A DNA stretch of 64,000 nucleotides from assembly GCF_030272615.1 (NCBI RefSeq), contig NC_081414.1, positions 5,837,001 to 5,901,000 of the forward strand, read 5' to 3'. Positions 23,467-34,277 of this stretch are shown here, one piece after another. This stretch comes from Cryptomeria japonica. Taxonomy: Eukaryota; Streptophyta; Pinopsida; Cupressales; Cupressaceae. Each line of letters begins with the position of its first letter. The first letter of the stretch is position 1. The notes beneath the pieces were generated by a model, which was given only the letters and a program-made list of their open reading frames with translations, had not been told where the DNA came from and did not search any database. Both the position numbers and the translations under genes were made by a program.

Positions 23467-24980
23467 TGATAGTTCTGATACTTAGTGTAAGTATAGATCC
23501 AATAACCAACAAGATGAGAGGGGGGGGGGTGAATCATACAAACTTAATCTTTCATAAAAACATCAGATTCAACCTCGGTAACATATATTTCAGTAATATA
23601 ACCAGAACTGTTAAACATGCAAACTCAAAAGAATATAAACATCATAAACCTCATAACACCAGATTTAACATGGAAACCCAAATAGGGAAAAACCACTATG
23701 GGATTTCGGACCCACTAAGAAATATACTCTTCTAGAGTATGCTCTGTTAAAAGAAAATCTTGTTAAAGATTACAAACACATTGCTAGATGTGACCCAGTT
23801 AAGGGATTTCCCTTAGATCTGTTAGGATCTTCACCTTGTTAGAAGTGACCTTGTTAAAGGCTTTCAAACACTCAATCAGAATGTCACCTTGCTAGAGGGT
23901 TTAACAAATAAGACTATTAAGTCCACTCGGTTAAGAGATTTTCTATCACTTTCACAAAATAACAGTAATAAAATCTATCTGCAACTTCACATCTAAAATG
24001 CTAAAGTAGATTCTTATTTGTTCAATACAATCTAGACATAGAACTAATCTTGTCCATCTAATGGGCTTCTATTCTTTGTTATTCAAACAGGTCTTCAAGC
24101 TTCTTTGCTCGGTAATCACTATGTAGCATCCCTGTGCATACACTTGCCCGCATACATTGTTTATCAACAGTTTCCTATTTATAAACAATTAGGTAATTGC
24201 TTAATCTCCTTGATCACATTTCTCATGATCAATCATAGCCATCAGATCTTCAATCTTGTCCAGGTTCAATGCATCTTTCGATCTAAAAATGTTTTATCCC
24301 GCCTAGGAACTTGCATATATTTCTTGGAACTTGTGCAAGGGTATTGCGGTTCAATCAACACTGTAGATCTTCATGCTAGCTTTCCTTTGCCATAGATTCA
24401 TTAACAAACTATATTAATGACATACCAATCATTCAATCAGTTCCAACTCATTAGCTTCCTTCATTAAATAACACATGCAAACATTTAATGCATTCTGTTA
24501 TAGCTCGGTTACAACTCGGTAAATACTAAACTTCACTTGGTAGACATTCCGCCTTCATTAACTGATAGCGATAACCTTAGGGTTTACCGACTAGGTTCTT
24601 TGCTTTATAACATAGTATAGTATTAACCTTTACAATTTACAACATATGTATGATGTTAAAACAATCTGAACATCATGATCTCATCATTGTCTGACTCGGT
24701 AATAGTTGCCCATTGAATATCTTATTCATCCCCTTATTCATCATATTATTTCTTGTGTCTTTTACCAACATCTTTATATTCTTTAAATCATACTTCTCAA
24801 GATATGACAACATCATACTGAATTAGAAAATCAATTTCTTGACATCAATGACAAAATAATAATATCAAGACAGTAAACATCTTTAATCAGTTATATCCAT
24901 AATCATCAACAACCTTCTCAATATCCTTATTGAAATGCCAACAATCTTTCATTGTTTGTTATAATGCTATATTGCCAACA
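23467..24980 (-). repeat. 3' LTR of copia B
   Basis: 1514 bp, partner of 29652-31166. Near its + strand start it has a run of nine or more G followed by TGAATCATAC, and a stretch (about 23745-23945) of repeated TTGTTAAAG / GGTTAAGGG / CTTGTTAGAAG words. It is preceded on the element strand by the purine tract AAAGGGGGAGAT (+ strand 24981-24992). Confidence 0.95.
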
Positions 24981-25407
24981 ATCTCCCCCTTTGGCATTGA
25001 TGGCAAAACCAATTGATTTCACCATAAAAGATTCAGATTGCTGTGATTTTGAAATGCTCTCCCCAATACATTAGACTTCTCCCATTTTCTTCAGTCTTCT
25101 TTCCAATCTATAGTCTTCTCAGTTTTCTTTTAGTCTTCTCCCCCAATATTAGTCTTCTCCCCCTTTGACAAAAATGCCAAAAAGTAAAGAACTAAAACAT
25201 AATTTCTGTCTGTATGAAGTGAGTTCTTGCTGTTGTGTATCAATTCAGTCTTGGTCAGAGCATTTTGTCTTCAATTCCTATTCCCTGTATTATTTCCTGT
25301 AATATTTCCTTTACACTTTGAGAAAACATCCTAAAGTGTATAAACTAGCATCAACTCCCAAAAGATATTTGATAGAGTCATCAGATTGATGCTTTCACCG
25401 AACTCGG

Positions 25408-26900
25408 TCAGTGAGTAGAAGATAGGGGTAGGACCGCTAACTTACTTTTGAGATATTCAAAAGTGTCCCTTGGTAGTGGCTTGGTGAAGATATTTGCTAT
25501 TTGTTCCTTTGTGCTAACATACTCCAACACCACTTTCTTCTCTTGAGCTTCTTCTCTAAGATAATGATATTTGATAGAGATGTGCTTTGTCTTAGAGTGC
25601 ATAACGAGATTCTTTGAAATATTGATGGCACTAGTATTGTCACAGAATATAGTTACTGGCTTGGTAACTTTCTCATTTACACCTTCCAACAGTTGTTTGA
25701 TCCATGCAATGTTGGTACAATTGAATGCTGCAGCAATGTATTTAGCTTCTGTTGTTGACTGTGAAACACATCCTTGTTTCTTGCTAAGCCAACTCACTAG
25801 TCTTTCTCCTAAAAAGAAAGCTCCTCCACTTGTGCTTTTTCTATCATCAATGTTGCCTGCCCAATCAGCATCAGTATAAACTTTTAAATCAAAACCATTT
25901 CCTTTTTGATATACTAAGCCATAATCCTTAGTGCCTTTCAAGTATCTAAAGATTCTTTTGATTGTTGTCATGTGTGTTTCCTTAGGATCTGCAGAGAATC
26001 TTGCAACTATACCTACTGCATGTGCTATGTCTGGTTTGCTGTGAACAACATATTGTAGCTTTCCAATCATGGATCGGTAAAGTGTCTCATCAACAGATGC
26101 AAATTCATCATTCTTTGATAATTTATAGTTGGTAGTCATAGGAGTAATTACTGGTTTTGAATCCTCCATTCCAAATTTCTTCAAGATTTCCTTTATGTAC
26201 TTGGATTGAGTAATGGAAATCTCATTTTTCATTTGCAGTATCTATAAACCTATAAAATACTTTATCTCACCAATTAATGACATCTCAAATTCTTTGCTCA
26301 TTTCATTTCCAAAGTTCTTGCATAAAGAGTCATTTCCACAAAATATAATATCATCAACAAATATGGCTGAGATTAGTATTCCATTTTCATCATCCTTCAT
26401 GTACATATTGCTATTCTCACTTGTCCTTATAAAACCAATCTTAATCAAATAAGAGTGCAATCTTTCATACCATGCTCTAGGTGCTTGTTTCAAACCATAT
26501 AAAGCTTTGTTCAATTTACATACCTGATCTTTATTAATGTCTTCAACAAATCCTTCAGGTTGTTCAAAAAAAACTTCTTCTTCTAATATTCCATTCAGAA
26601 ATGCAGATTTGACATCCATTTGATATACCTTGAAATTTTTGAAAGTAGCATATGCCAACAATGTTCTTACTCCAAGTGTAGCAACAGGTGCAAAAGTTTC
26701 ACCATAATCAATTCCTTGTTCTTGAGCATAACCTTTGCAAACTAGTCTTGCTTTGTTTCAAATGACCTCTCCTTTTTCATTTAGCTTGTTTCGGAAAATC
26801 CACTTTGTACTGATTACATTTTTGTCCTTTGGTCTTGGGATTAGTGTCCATGTGTCATTCTTCTTGATTTGATCAAACTCTTATGTCATAGCATTTATCC
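25408..26900 (-). pseudogene. Copia B reverse transcriptase and RNase H
   Basis: The RT N-terminal part (about 26900-26662) has a TGA where the conserved Arg of the NKARLVCKGY block is expected. The main part (26661-26242) has MDVKSAFLNG, YGLKQAPRAWY and FVDD at 26350-26361. A TAG at 26239-26241 replaces the Gln of the usual GLQILQ sequence. RNase H follows (26232-25408; DADWAGN, STTEAKYIAA, FTKPLPRD). One deaminated codon at each break would account for these stops. The enzyme is inactive as it stands. Confidence 0.92.
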
Positions 26901-27099
26901 AATCTTCATTGTTAAATGCCTCTTTCACTATTCTCGGTTCAAATTCAGATATCAAACATGTGTTCTGTCTCAGTTTGTTCCTTGTCATCACTAGATCATC
27001 CTTATCTCCTATAATCTGACTTGGTGCATGATGTCTTCTGACATACTTGACTAATACAGGTTCGGTAGGCTTTATATGATCTTCTTCATCACTCAGTAA

Positions 27100-28140
27100 C
27101 TAGACATTCTCTTCATTTTCTTCAACAGTCTTCTCGATAAGACTTCTCGGTTGAACATAGACAAATTCATCATAGTCTTCTGGTTCCTTCGAATTTCCTT
27201 CATCATTTCTTTCTGCAAATTCATCTATTTTCACATTTGTACTTTCTACTATTTTGTTAGATGATTTGATCAGACATTTAAATGATTTGCTTCTAGAAGA
27301 ATAACCTAGAAATGTTCCATCTTCATTCTTCTGATCAAACTTGCCATTTCTATTTGTGAACATAGCATCTACTTCCAAAGATTTTAAAATAACTTACATT
27401 AGGTTTCTTATCATATCGGATTTCATATGGTGTCTTCAAAGTACCTTTCTTCAGTTGTACTCAGTTCAAGGTGTAAATTGTTGTGCTTATTGCTTCTCTC
27501 CAAAATGTTTGTGGCACTTTCTTTTCAATCATCAGTGATCTAGCACAATCCAAAATAGATCTGTTTCTTCTCTCAGCTATTCCATTCTGCTGTGGAGTTC
27601 TTAGTGCAGAGACTTGTCTTTTAATACCATGATCATTGCAAAATAGGTTGAACTCATCAGATGTGAACTCTCCTCCTCTATCTGATCTGAGACATTTCAG
27701 TTGTCTTCCTGTTTCATTTTCAACTCTTGCCTTGTACCATTTAAACATTTGAAAAGCTTCTAATTTTTCTTTCAAAAACATTACTAACATCATCCTTGAA
27801 TAGTCATCCACAAATAATATGAAATATTTATCACCATAATAGCTTTGAACTTTCATAGGACCACAAAGATCAGTGTGCACTAGATCTAAAATTCCCTTAA
27901 AAGTGTAAGACTTACTTGTAAAGCTTGATGTTGTCATCTTACCCATCTGGCATCCTCGACACATAGCATTCTTAGGTTTTTCAAGACTCGGTAGACCTCT
28001 TACTCGGTGGTGCTTCTTACTTATTTTGATCAGATTATCAAAATTTACATGACAAAATATTTTATGCCATAACCATGTATCATCTAACTTTGTATACAAA
28101 CACTTGTTACAAGTTGAGTCAAGGTGAAATGTGTTACCTT
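27100..28140 (-). pseudogene. Copia B integrase and linker
   Basis: The GAG-pre-integrase zinc region (WLWHKIFCHVNF, CRGCQMGK) is followed by the core with LVHTDLCGP, RSDRGGEF and QQNGIAERRN, so the D-D-E triad is present (28099-27461). A frameshift lies near 27400-27460. The acidic linker towards RT (27378-27100) contains the KCLIKSSNKIVE-type C-terminal block. Integrase inserts the cDNA into the chromosome. Confidence 0.9.
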
Positions 28141-28234
28141 TTGTTTGTGTCCCGATAGCAGTTAACTTTCGATTCTTGTCATGAACTTTGACAATTCCTT
28201 TCTGAAATTCTATTTAGTAACCTGTGTTGTTTAG

Positions 28235-29587
28235 CTATGCTACACTCAATAAATTGTATTTCAAACCTTCAACCCAATAAACATCATTGCATCTTGCATT
28301 GTCAAGAAGTGTTATAGATCCTTTACCTTTCACCGAACATGGTGCATCATTACCAAATCTAACATAGCCTCCATCATAATCTTCTAATATAACAAACTTG
28401 TGTTCATCTCTTGTCATATGATGTGAGCATCCACTATCTATAATCCAAGAATCATTAGTGTTTATGTGAGATATTACGGCTTTTTCTTCATACCTTTCTT
28501 CATCTGATCCATCTTTGATAGCCACATAAACTACTTCCTTTGTATCAGTCTCATCTGATTTATCATCATTGGATTCCTCATCAGCTATTAAACATGTCTT
28601 TCTATCTCTTCTTCTGAAGTCTTGGTGTCCTCTGTAATGATTGTCTTTCTGTCTGTCATTTTAGTAATCTCTCTTTTCAGTAGAATCTTTGTGAGGACAG
28701 TTATAAGCCATATGTCCTATCTTATCACAATTGAGACATTTCAAAGGTAGCTTTCCTTTATACTTACCTTTGCCTCTCGGTAACCTTTTGGCTAATAGTG
28801 CTTCAAACTCTTCTTGCTTTCTGATTTCCTCATACAGTTTGTGTACTGCCTCCATGTTCTTACGAAATCTTTCACTTGCTCCATTGTGATCTCCTTCAGA
28901 GTACTTATACTTTCTTTCATTGTAATCATTAGATTCATCAAGATGAAAAGAACTAAATGTAGATTCAACTTTATTTACCGAAGATCCACTGTTATCAAAG
29001 TTACTTAATTCAAATGCATGTAGCTTACGAATAGTAGTATCTAAAGAAACAGGCATATTAGGTATAGATCTCAACTCATTGATTGCAGAGACTCGGATTG
29101 CATAAGCTGGTGGAAGGGTTCTCAACAACTTACTTGTTATATCCTTTTCTTCAATAGTTCCACCTGCTGCTTTGATTTGATTGACAATCTCCTTTAGTCT
29201 TGTATTGTACTGAGTTATGTTCTCACCTTCATTCATCCTCATAGATTCAATTTGTCCTCTTAGACTATCTACTTTTTCTCTTTGAACATGTTCATCTCCT
29301 CCATATACTGATATGAGCTTGTCCCACATTGCCTTTGCATCATTGCAGCCTTCTAGATCATTAAACTCTGAATCGGTCAATACAGGTGTTATTTCAATCA
29401 TTGCTTGAATATGTTCTTTCTTTGCCTTTATCTCTTCCATAGTCAATGGATAGGTGCTCGGTGTAACAAAATCATCCTCTAGATAGTATAGAACATATTC
29501 TCCAACTCCTGATAGATGTAGCTTCATCCTTTTCTGCCATGTAGAGAAACTTGACTTGTTCAGCTTCGGTGCATCCCTCTTATACAT
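28235..29587 (-). pseudogene. Copia B gag and protease
   Basis: Gag (308 codons, 29587-28661) begins MYKRDAPKLNKSSFSTW and carries the UBN2-type gag core and a CCHC knuckle (CLNCDKIGHMAYNC). A TAA at about 28660 separates it from the protease, which continues in the same frame (28525-28235) with the intact aspartic motif WIIDSGCSHHM. The next stop at about 28233 is TAG in the usual LLSVAQLNN position, a CAG-to-TAG change. Confidence 0.92.
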
Positions 29588-29638
29588 CTTTGGATCTTTA
29601 ACTCAAGTGCCTTTAAACTTTTCTTTCGGAGACCAAAG

Positions 29639-29650
29639 CTCTGATACCAA
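29639..29650 (-). other. Primer-binding site of copia B
   Basis: GCTCTGATACCA on the + strand (element strand TGGTATCAGAGC), complementary to initiator tRNA-Met, one base from the LTR. Confidence 0.92.
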
Positions 29651-29651
29651 T

Positions 29652-31166
29652 TGATAGTTCTGATACTTAATGTAAGTACAAATCCAATAACCAACAAAAT
29701 GAGAGGGGGGGGGGGTGAATCATACAAACTTAATCTTTCATAAAAACATCAGATTCAACCTCGGTAGCATATATTTCAGTAATATAACCAGAACTATTAA
29801 ACATGCAAACTCAAAAGCATATAAACATCATTAACCTCATAACACCAGATTTAACGTGGAAACCTAAATAGGGAAAAACCACTGTGGGATTTTGGACCCA
29901 CTAAGAAATATACTCTTCTAGAGTATGCTCGGTTAAAAGCAAATCTTGTTAAAGATTACAAACACATTGCTAGATGTGACCCGGTTAAGGGATTTCCCTT
30001 AGATCTGTTAGGATCTTTACCTTGTTAGAAGTGACCTTGTTAAAGGCTTTCAAACACTCAATCAGAATGTCACCTTGCTAGAGGGTTTAACAAATAAGAC
30101 TATTAAGTCCACTTGGTTAAGATATTTTCTATCACTTTCACAAAATAACAGTAATAAAATCTATCTACAACTTCACATCTAAAATGCTAAAGCAGATTCT
30201 TATTTGTTCAATACAATCTAGACATAGAACTAATCTTGTCCATCTGCTGGGCTTCTATTCTCTGTTATTCAAATAGGTCTTCAAGCTTCTTTGCTTGGTA
30301 ATCACTATGTAGCATCCTTGTGCATACACTTTCCCGCATACATTGTTTATCAACAGTTTCCTATTTATAAACAATTAGGTAACCGCTTAATCTCCTTCAT
30401 CACATTTCCCATGATCAATCATAGCCATCAGATCTTCAATCTTGTCTAGGTTCAATGCATCTTTTGATCTGAAAACATTTTATCCCACCTAGGAACTTGC
30501 ATATATTTCTTGGAACTTGTGCCAGGGTATTGCGGTTCAATCTGCGCTGTAGATCTTCATGCCGACTTTCCTTTGCCATAGATTCATTAACAAACTATAT
30601 TAATGGCATACCAATCATTTAATCAGTTCCAGCTCATCATCTTCCTTCATTAAATAAGGCATGCAAATATTTAATGCATTCTGTTATAGCTTGGTTACAA
30701 CTCGGTAAATACTAAACTTCACTCGGTAGACATTCCGCCTTCATTAACTGATAGTGATAACCTTAGGGTTTACCGACTAGGTTCTTTGCTTGATAACATA
30801 GTATAGTATTAACCTTTACAATTTACAACATATGTATGATGTTAAAACAATCTGAACATCATGATCTCATCATTTTCTGACTCGGTAATAGTTGCCCATT
30901 GAATATCTTATTCATCCCCTTATTCATCATATTCTTTCCTGTGTCTTTTACCGACATCTTTATATTCTTCAAATCATACTTCTCAAGATATGGCAACATC
31001 ATACTGAATTAGAAAATCAATTTCTTGACATCAATGACAAAATAATAATATCAAGACAGTAAACATCTTTAATTAGTTATATCCATAATCATCAACAACC
31101 TTCTCAATATCCTTATTGAAATGCCAACAATCTTTCATTGTCTATTATAATGCTATATTGCCAACA
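29652..31166 (-). repeat. 5' LTR of copia B
   Basis: 1515 bp, partner of 23467-24980. It ends ATTGCCAACA, followed by the TSD TGACT. The same G-run and TTGTTAAAG/GGTTAAGGG word cluster are present (about 29700-30130). Confidence 0.95.
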
Positions 31167-32491
31167 TGACTATGTGGCATGCTACTCAACTCAAGTTTAC
31201 TTACTGTTTCTTCTGAGATGATATTGTCCATTGATCCTGACTCAATGATAACTTTACAGACCTTACCAAGTATCTTGTACTTTATTCTGAAAAGAGATCT
31301 CCTCTTTTTAGGCTCTTCCTTAACCGGTTCCCTGATTAGCACCCTTCTAACCATTAGATTCTCACCATTCTCTGAGTGAAGGTTTACTTCAGAAGACTTC
31401 ACACTACTAGAATCTTATTGCACATAATTTATTATTTTCTCTGAATGTGATGAGGTTGCCTTCTCCAGACACCTATAGGGAGGATGACAAAAATCACTGC
31501 AGTGGTAACACTTCATGTTTGCAAAGTATGAACCTCCACCAGAACTTCCAGATCTACCTCTGTTGTTGCTGTTATGACCTCTTCCTCTACTGTAATTTCA
31601 TCTTCCACTAGATTCATTAGTCTGCTCAGTCAATTTTGACTCTCCTTGTGATCTTACTTCACTTCCTCTGCCACTGTAGCTTCCTCTATAACCTTTTGAA
31701 TCTCGGCCTCTACCTCTGCCTCTACTAGTGCTTTCATGTTTCTTCTTATTCTTTTCTTCTACTTTCAGGACCAACTGATAACATTTGTGAATGGTATTTG
31801 GACTCAACAAACTTAATTCCTCTTGTATGTTCCATCTCAGATGGTTAAGATACCTTGCTACTCTAATGCTTTCATCCTCCATCACTTTTGACCTTAGACA
31901 CAACTTCTGGAACTCTTTGGTGTAGGTACTTACATCTAGCTCCTTTTGCCTTAGGTTTTGTCTTTTCATATGCAACTGCACTTCATAATCCTCAGGAAGA
32001 TAAGTCTCTCTGATTTTGCTTACCATCCCTGTCCAAGTAGAGATGGGGATCTTACCTTCTCTTTCTCTCTCATTTTGTATAAACTTCCACCAAGTAATGG
32101 CAGCACCTCTCATTCTTGACTTAACCACCTTAACCTTTTGGGCCTCGATCACACCTTCACACTCAAAATGATTTTCCATACCCTCTATCCATTCCATTAC
32201 TGACTCTGCTTCCATCTTGCCACTAAAAATTGGTACTCCTTCCAAAAAATTTCCTCTCATTGCCTTCAAAGCCTTCAAGAATGGTTCTTGATCAATAACA
32301 GGGTCTAGGGTAGGGACTTCGTCCTCTATTGCCAACATTTTACCCTTTTCATTTATCTTCTGACTCACTTTTGCTGTCTTGACTTCCACCACACCTAGTT
32401 TCTGCTCCAACTGCTCCAATCTTTCCTTGAGAAATCGGTTTTCATCTTCTTTGTCAGTGACCTTCTTAGCCAATTTTGCATTGGTCACCAT
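31167..32491 (-). pseudogene. Outer chromovirus gag and protease N-terminus
   Basis: Gag (297 codons open, 32491-31598) starts MVTNAKLAKKVTDKEDENRF, has a coiled-coil N-terminus, a central core (ITWWKFIQNERER, YTKEFQKLCLRS) and an Arg/Gly/Ser-rich tail. A degraded CCHC knuckle follows near 31500. The protease N-terminus (31402-31167) reads IIESGSMDNIIS: the catalytic Asp of the D-S-G motif is Glu here and Asn in the inner element. Copia B cuts the frame at 31166, and the rest of the protease resumes at 23466. Confidence 0.9.
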
Positions 32492-32551
32492 CTTTACTCC
32501 TTCTTCTGATACTAGATCAGTCTTACACTCTTCACCTCAAATCTTTAACTA

Positions 32552-32563
32552 GCTCTGATACCA
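32552..32563 (-). other. Primer-binding site of outer chromovirus
   Basis: GCTCTGATACCA on the + strand, matching initiator tRNA-Met, three bases from the LTR start at 32567. Confidence 0.92.
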
Positions 32564-32566
32564 ATC

Positions 32567-34272
32567 TGATAGGGAGGATCCTATATTGCTTGAGCAATCT
32601 TGAATCACTCTAAGGCTTTCTTCCTAGCCTAACCCAAGAATGCTCCTCTCACTATTCCCCTAATCCACTCTAGGTCCTCACTACCGAGGTTTGATACTCT
32701 GCTCTGTGTGAATTCACTTTTGTAAATCCACCAACTCGCTAATCCATCGGATCTCACCAGCCGCCTTGCAATGTTTTCTCTACCATGGATTATACCTACA
32801 ACTCCTGCTAAGTTGTTTCCATCCTCATGCTTGGATCTTCTCTTCCTTTGATCCCATCTTTCTTTGGTCTGAGGCTAACAACCTAGACTCCATTCTACCC
32901 TGCAAGTGATTCCTCTTGGTCATTGATACCTATCCGGGGTATCATCAAGCTCATCTAGGGCTAGTCTACTAAAATGAACGACACCATTCCCTAGTCTGCT
33001 ACACATAGAACTCTACTATACATGGCTGGCTCTTCTTGACAACCTCCAATGGTCATGTGGATCCCACGATGGAGAATCAAGATAGAGCCATGTTATAAAT
33101 ACTTGTCATCAACAAAAAATAGGAAAAAAAATGACAACTTATTTACAGAGCCGAGCTTGGCACGACTTCAAAATTGGAACTCACAAAACACAGAAAAGTA
33201 ACATCTACTCTATCACACTGGCATTTAAATATTTAAGCCATTGTTTACAGTTTTCAAATGAAAATTGAACTCTGAGAAAGAAACTAGAAAACGGTCTTCA
33301 AATTGTTATTCAAAAGATGTTCTTTGTTCCACCTATCCAAAAAAAATTCCTTACAGAATGCCCATTGGGTCTTTTATAGCCTCTACGGCATGTCATGAAT
33401 CATCCCTAACCGACAAGATTGAACTTGACACAATCGATTTCTGACTGTAACTGTCTTTTGATTTCCATCGGTTCTACGGGTTAGCACCGAAACACTTACA
33501 CTGACATCCGATGGTAGTTTACAACTCACTTGATTTTCTATTGGGTCATCAGGGTAGCCTCAAAACACTTACTCCGATGTCCGATGTCATTTTACACTTT
33601 GCGCACTTCCACATTGGTTTCCATCGGGTCATCAGAGTAGCATTAAAACACTCTTACCGATGGCCGATGGTATGCTCCCAACAGAATGCTTCCTTTTCGG
33701 GTTATCGGTGTAGCCCCAAACATGTTCTGTCGATGGCCAATGATATGCTCCAAACCTTTTGCCTTTCCATTGGGTTATCGGTGCAGCTCCAAACATGTGA
33801 TACGGATAGTCGATGGTATGCTCCAAACAACATGCTTTCCCTTCGGGTTATCAGGCGATACAAAAAGTAGTCTTGCCGATACCCGATGGCTCCACTTCGA
33901 CTCACTCCGCTCGCTGAATTCTCGCTAGGTCCCACCATGGTTTCTAAGTCATGAGATATTAACCTCGTGCAACTTTCCATAGTGGTATAGTGACCAACAT
34001 TGATCATCTCATACTTGCTCACCTGTTAGTTGGCGGTTTCATTGGGTTATCGGGGTAGGTGGAAAATACTCCCACCGATATCTAATGGTTCCACTTTGAC
34101 TCGCTACAACCGCTGGTGACTCCAACGAGGTAAGTCTTGCCAAAAAACAAAACTTTCACAAAGAAGACAAAAATGCACCCCAAGATCCAAACATACAACC
34201 TAATGGACTAGAACCAGTCCTTCTGCCAAAATTGAAAAGGGTATTTGCTCACCCTTAGGTGCTCCTGCACCA
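32567..34272 (-). repeat. 5' LTR of outer chromovirus
   Basis: 1706 bp, starts TGATAGGGAGGATCC and ends GTGCTCCTGCACCA on the + strand, followed by the TSD CCGAC. It is uninterrupted, so it shows what the split 3' LTR looked like before the inner chromovirus arrived. It holds the second copy of the CATCGG array. Confidence 0.95.
33463..34120. repeat. Array of CATCGG stem-loop units (5' LTR copy)
   Basis: Same order of degenerate units as 19430-20095, with independent substitutions in arms and spacers. Open frames across it (33511-33870, 33686-33928) read only the repeats. Confidence 0.75.
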
Positions 34273-34277
34273 CCGAC

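Larger units (their letters stand above)
23467..31166 (-). mobile_element. Ty1/copia element B, nested in outer chromovirus protease
   Basis: Complete minus-strand copia element, 7.7 kb, LTRs 23467-24980 and 29652-31166 (TGTTGGCAATATAGC...ACTATCA on the element strand), TSD TGACT. Internal order is PBS (29639-29650), gag (29587-28661), protease (about 28660-28235), integrase (28099-27461), linker, RT (about 26900-26242), RNase H (26232-25408), PPT (24981-24996). The two LTRs differ at few positions, so this is one of the younger insertions. The polyprotein is nevertheless broken by about eight stops and one frameshift between integrase and RT. The integrase and RT features look closest to the Tork-like branch (inference). 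Confidence 0.95.
3760..34272 (-). mobile_element. Outer Ty3/gypsy chromovirus carrying nested insertions
   Basis: Full-length but decayed chromovirus on the minus strand. Its LTRs are about 1.7 kb with termini TGGTGCAGGAGCACC...CCTATCA. The 5' LTR is 32567-34272. The 3' LTR is split (3760-3890 and 18653-20241) by the inner chromovirus. Internal order on the minus strand is PBS (32563-32552), gag (32491-31403), protease (31402-31167, then 23466-23084), RT (23080-22230), RNase H (22230-21553), integrase and chromodomain (21540-20168). Copia B interrupts the protease. The perfect CCGAC TSD shows that one integration event placed the element in the host gene. Its own length without nested elements is about 8 kb. 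Confidence 0.93.
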
